From Candidatus Methylomirabilota bacterium (GTDB lineage Bacteria; Methylomirabilota; Methylomirabilia; Rokubacteriales; CSP1-6): a stretch of 33,290 nt of DNA. Where the stretch lies: NCBI GenBank assembly GCA_025922915.1, contig JAICGY010000002.1, forward strand, positions 1 to 33,290. The letters run 5' to 3'. The stretch's first letter is position 1, and every line of letters starts with the position of its first letter. Below, one piece after another: positions 31,278 to 33,290 of the stretch. The notes below the pieces were generated by a model. The model made no database searches, was not told the DNA's origin, and worked only from the letters and a program-made list of their open reading frames with translations. The translations under genes and the position numbers were made by a program.

Positions 31278-32821
31278 GCCTCGCTCTCCACGTAATCGCC
31301 GTCGCGCAGCAGGCGCCGGAGGATCTTGCCCGACGCGGTCTTGGGGATGTCGCGCACGAGCACGAGGCGCCGCGGCCGCTTGAAGCCCGCGAGGTCGGCG
31401 CTCGCGCGACAGTGGGCGTCGAGCGCCTCGAGCGTCAGCCCGGGGCCGGCGGGGACGACGAACGCGACGACCCGCTGCCCCCAGCGCTCGTCCGGCTCCC
31501 CGACCACGGCGACGTCGCGCACCAGGGGATGCCGCGCCAGCACCTCCTCCACCTCCACCGGGTGGATGTTCTCGCCGCCGCTGATGATCATGTCGTCGAC
31601 GCGCCCGGAGACCCAGAGCTCGCCCGCCTCGTCGATCCAGCCCATGTCGCCCGTGAAGTACCAGCCGTCGCGGAGGGCCTTCGCGTCGGCGTCGGGGCGG
31701 TTCCAGTAGCCCGCGAACGCCTCCTCGGAGTCCAGGCGCGCGACGATCTCCCCCCGGTCGCCGGCGGCCACGACCTCGTCGGGCCCCACCCGGCGCTCGG
31801 TCGACGCCGTCACCACGCGCAGGGCGGAGTGCAGGCCAGGGCGCCCCGCGCAGCCGGGCTTCTCGTGGACGTCGGGGCGGACGGAGAAGGTGTAGATCTC
31901 GGTGGAGCCGTAGTGGTTCACGAACGTGCGGGGCCGGAACGCCTTCACGCAGGCCTCTGTGAGCGACGCGAGCATGGGCGCCCCCGCGTAGGCGAGCTTC
32001 GTCACCGAGCCGACGGCCGCGGGATCGAACGCGGGCGCGTGGACGAGGTCGTAGAAGAGCGTGGGGATCAGGTAGAGCGCCGTGATGCGCTCGTCGCGGA
32101 TGCGCTCGAGCGCGCCCGCCGCGCTCCACTCCGGCTGGCAGACGAAGCAGCCGCTCACCGCCACCATGCTGGTCAGCGCGTGGATACCCATCGTGTGGTA
32201 GAGGGGCATGACCCCGAGCGTCCGCTCGCCCCCGGCGTAGCCGCACTGCAGCGCGTGCGCGACCGCCCCCGCGTAGTGGTTCCGGTGCGTCCGCGGCACC
32301 CCCTTCGGCCGCCCGGTCGTCCCCGACGTGTAGAGAATGAGCGACAGATCCCGCTCGCCGGGCGGCGGGAAGGCGGGGACGGGCTTGGCCGGCTCCTGCA
32401 TCAGGGCTTCGAAGGGCTGCGTGCCGGACGGGGCGTCGGGGCCGACGAAGACCAGGTGCACGTCGCGGCCGTCGGCGGCGGCGAGGACGGCGGGGGCGGT
32501 GTCGGGCTCGAGGAGGACGACGCGGGCGCCGGAGTCGGCGAGGACGTAGCGCATCTCGCCGGCGGCCAGGCGGAAGTTGACGGGCGTCGGGACACCGCCC
32601 AGGATCTGCAGCGCCCAGTAGGCGAGCACGTGCTCCAGGCGGTTGCGGAGCGCGACGAGGACCCGATCGCCCCGGCCGACGCCGAGCCGCGCCAGGCCAC
32701 CCGCGAGCGCGCGGGCGCGGGCGTGGAGGCCGGCGTACGAGAGCCGGCGGCCGCCGTCGACGACGGCGTCGGCGTCGGGCGCGCGGAGGGCTGCGAGCTC
32801 GAGCAGCCGGGCGAGCGTCAC
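31274..32821 (-). CDS. AMP-forming acyl-CoA synthetase/ligase
   Basis: A 515-aa adenylate-forming enzyme that activates a carboxylic acid to its CoA thioester. The P-loop-like motif YTSGTTGRPKG spans about 164-174. YGSTEIYTF lies mid-protein. GDMGWIDEAGELWVSGRVDD is the hinge region, and PKTASGKILRR carries the catalytic Lys at 499. Length and order are typical of class I ligases; benzoate, fatty acid and other acyl substrates are all possible. The GTG start overlaps the MDR dehydrogenase stop (GTGA), and the gene's stop overlaps the hydratase start (ATGA), implying coupled translation. Confidence 0.93.
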   Translation of the reverse strand: MTLARLLELAALRAPDADAVVDGGRRLSYAGLHARARALAGGLARLGVGRGDRVLVALRNRLEHVLAYWALQILGGVPTPVNFRLAAGEMRYVLADSGARVVLLEPDTAPAVLAAADGRDVHLVFVGPDAPSGTQPFEALMQEPAKPVPAFPPPGERDLSLILYTSGTTGRPKGVPRTHRNHYAGAVAHALQCGYAGGERTLGVMPLYHTMGIHALTSMVAVSGCFVCQPEWSAAGALERIRDERITALYLIPTLFYDLVHAPAFDPAAVGSVTKLAYAGAPMLASLTEACVKAFRPRTFVNHYGSTEIYTFSVRPDVHEKPGCAGRPGLHSALRVVTASTERRVGPDEVVAAGDRGEIVARLDSEEAFAGYWNRPDADAKALRDGWYFTGDMGWIDEAGELWVSGRVDDMIISGGENIHPVEVEEVLARHPLVRDVAVVGEPDERWGQRVVAFVVPAGPGLTLEALDAHCRASADLAGFKRPRRLVLVRDIPKTASGKILRRLLRDGDYVESEA

Positions 32822-33290
32822 GGGACGAGCAGGACCTTGCCCTTGTTCTTCCGGTCGAGCACGTGCTGGACCGCGGCCCGGGCGTCGGCGAGCGGGAAGG
32901 CCCGGTCGATCACCGGCCGCAGCCGGCCAGCCACCACGTGCTCCAGCACCGTCTTCAGCTCCACGATCGAGCCCAGGTTGGTCCCCACGATGCGGAGGTT
33001 CTTGGAGTAGAGGTGCCGGAGGTCGATGCGCCCCCAGTGGGTGTCGTGGGAGCCGATCGAGACCAGGGTGCCGAGCCGGGTGAGCGCCTGGACCGAGCGC
33101 TCGAAGGTCTCGCCGCCGATGTGCTCGACGACGACGTCCACGCCGCGCTTACCCGTCCACGCCTTCGTGGCCTCCACGAAGTCCTGCGTCCGGTAGTTCA
33201 CCACGTGGTCGGCCCCGAGCGACCGCGCGAGCTCCATCTTGTCGTCGCTGCCGACGGTGGCGATGACGCGGGCTCCCGCCAGCCGGGCGA
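32818..33290 (-). CDS. Medium-chain dehydrogenase/reductase (quinone oxidoreductase/Zn-ADH type), partial
   Basis: The C-terminal 157 codons or so of an MDR protein whose 5' end lies beyond the right edge. The frame stays open past the track's ATG at 33237: the visible start ARLAGARVIATVGSDDKMELARSLGADHVVNY is the end of the Rossmann NAD(P)-binding fold. It continues with GVDVVVEHIGGETFERSVQAL and RLRPVIDRAFPLADARAAVQHVLDRKNKGKVLLVP, the standard MDR ending. The N-terminal catalytic domain, and so any zinc ligands, is not visible. It is the first gene seen of the catabolic operon and may oxidise an alcohol or reduce an enone intermediate. Confidence 0.9.
   Translation of the reverse strand, partial: ARLAGARVIATVGSDDKMELARSLGADHVVNYRTQDFVEATKAWTGKRGVDVVVEHIGGETFERSVQALTRLGTLVSIGSHDTHWGRIDLRHLYSKNLRIVGTNLGSIVELKTVLEHVVAGRLRPVIDRAFPLADARAAVQHVLDRKNKGKVLLVP

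Noticed and set aside
1-33290. tRNA, rRNA, CRISPR arrays, IS elements or phage genes
   Set aside because: No transposase or integrase ORF, spaced direct repeats, rRNA-like stretches or tRNA cloverleaf candidates were recognised by eye; a tRNA or covariance-model scan would settle this.

Overview
The window is uniformly GC-rich (about 70% by eye), with tightly packed, mostly minus-strand genes, many GTG starts and repeated 4-nt or 8-nt stop/start overlaps. There are no rRNA, tRNA, CRISPR or insertion sequences. The gene mix (family-5 peptide ABC transporter, TAXI-TRAP transporter, molybdenum hydroxylase, UbiD, LLM flavoenzyme, cbb3-type oxidase, Sox-like carrier, ECF sigma) suggests an uncultivated soil or subsurface bacterium of the Rokubacteria/Methylomirabilota type. 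That assignment comes from overall resemblance, not from a marker gene.

Layout: (1) 1-435 holds no confident gene. (2) 436-2388 has a divergent pair: a PduO-type cob(I)alamin adenosyltransferase (minus) and an MFS exporter (plus). (3) 2772-6411 (plus) is a three-gene peptide/nickel-type ABC import operon (binding protein plus two permeases) with no ATPase genes. It ends convergently, overlapping the next operon by 8 nt. (4) 16775 down to 6404 (minus) reads as one continuous 14-gene respiratory operon: ECF sigma, membrane anti-sigma with a C-terminal heme-c motif, cupredoxin-like protein, Tat-exported metallophosphoesterase, small monoheme cytochrome c, fused SoxYZ, CcoN, a CcoO-diheme fusion, CcoS-like protein, three more tiny membrane proteins, CtaG, and a YeeE/YedE (TsuA-like) sulfur transporter. 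(5) 33290 down to 16867 (minus) reads as one 14-gene catabolic operon, open at the right edge: MDR dehydrogenase, acyl-CoA ligase, enoyl-CoA hydratase, LLM oxidoreductase, TAXI binding protein, two amidohydrolases, CoxM/CoxS/CoxL-type hydroxylase, TAXI-TRAP permease, UbiD decarboxylase, enolase-superfamily dehydratase and HAD phosphatase.

The most notable system is block 4. It combines a sulfur-compound importer, a swinging-arm sulfur carrier, a small cytochrome c, a periplasmic metallophosphoesterase (SoxB, absent here, belongs to a related fold class) and a rearranged cbb3-like terminal oxidase. All of it sits behind an ECF sigma/anti-sigma pair whose anti-sigma may itself carry covalent heme. 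I infer a compact, self-regulated thiosulfate (or other reduced sulfur) respiration module. No substrate is proven by sequence. Block 5 looks like uptake by a TRAP transporter, followed by hydroxylation, decarboxylation, CoA activation and beta-oxidation-type steps on an organic, possibly aromatic, acid.
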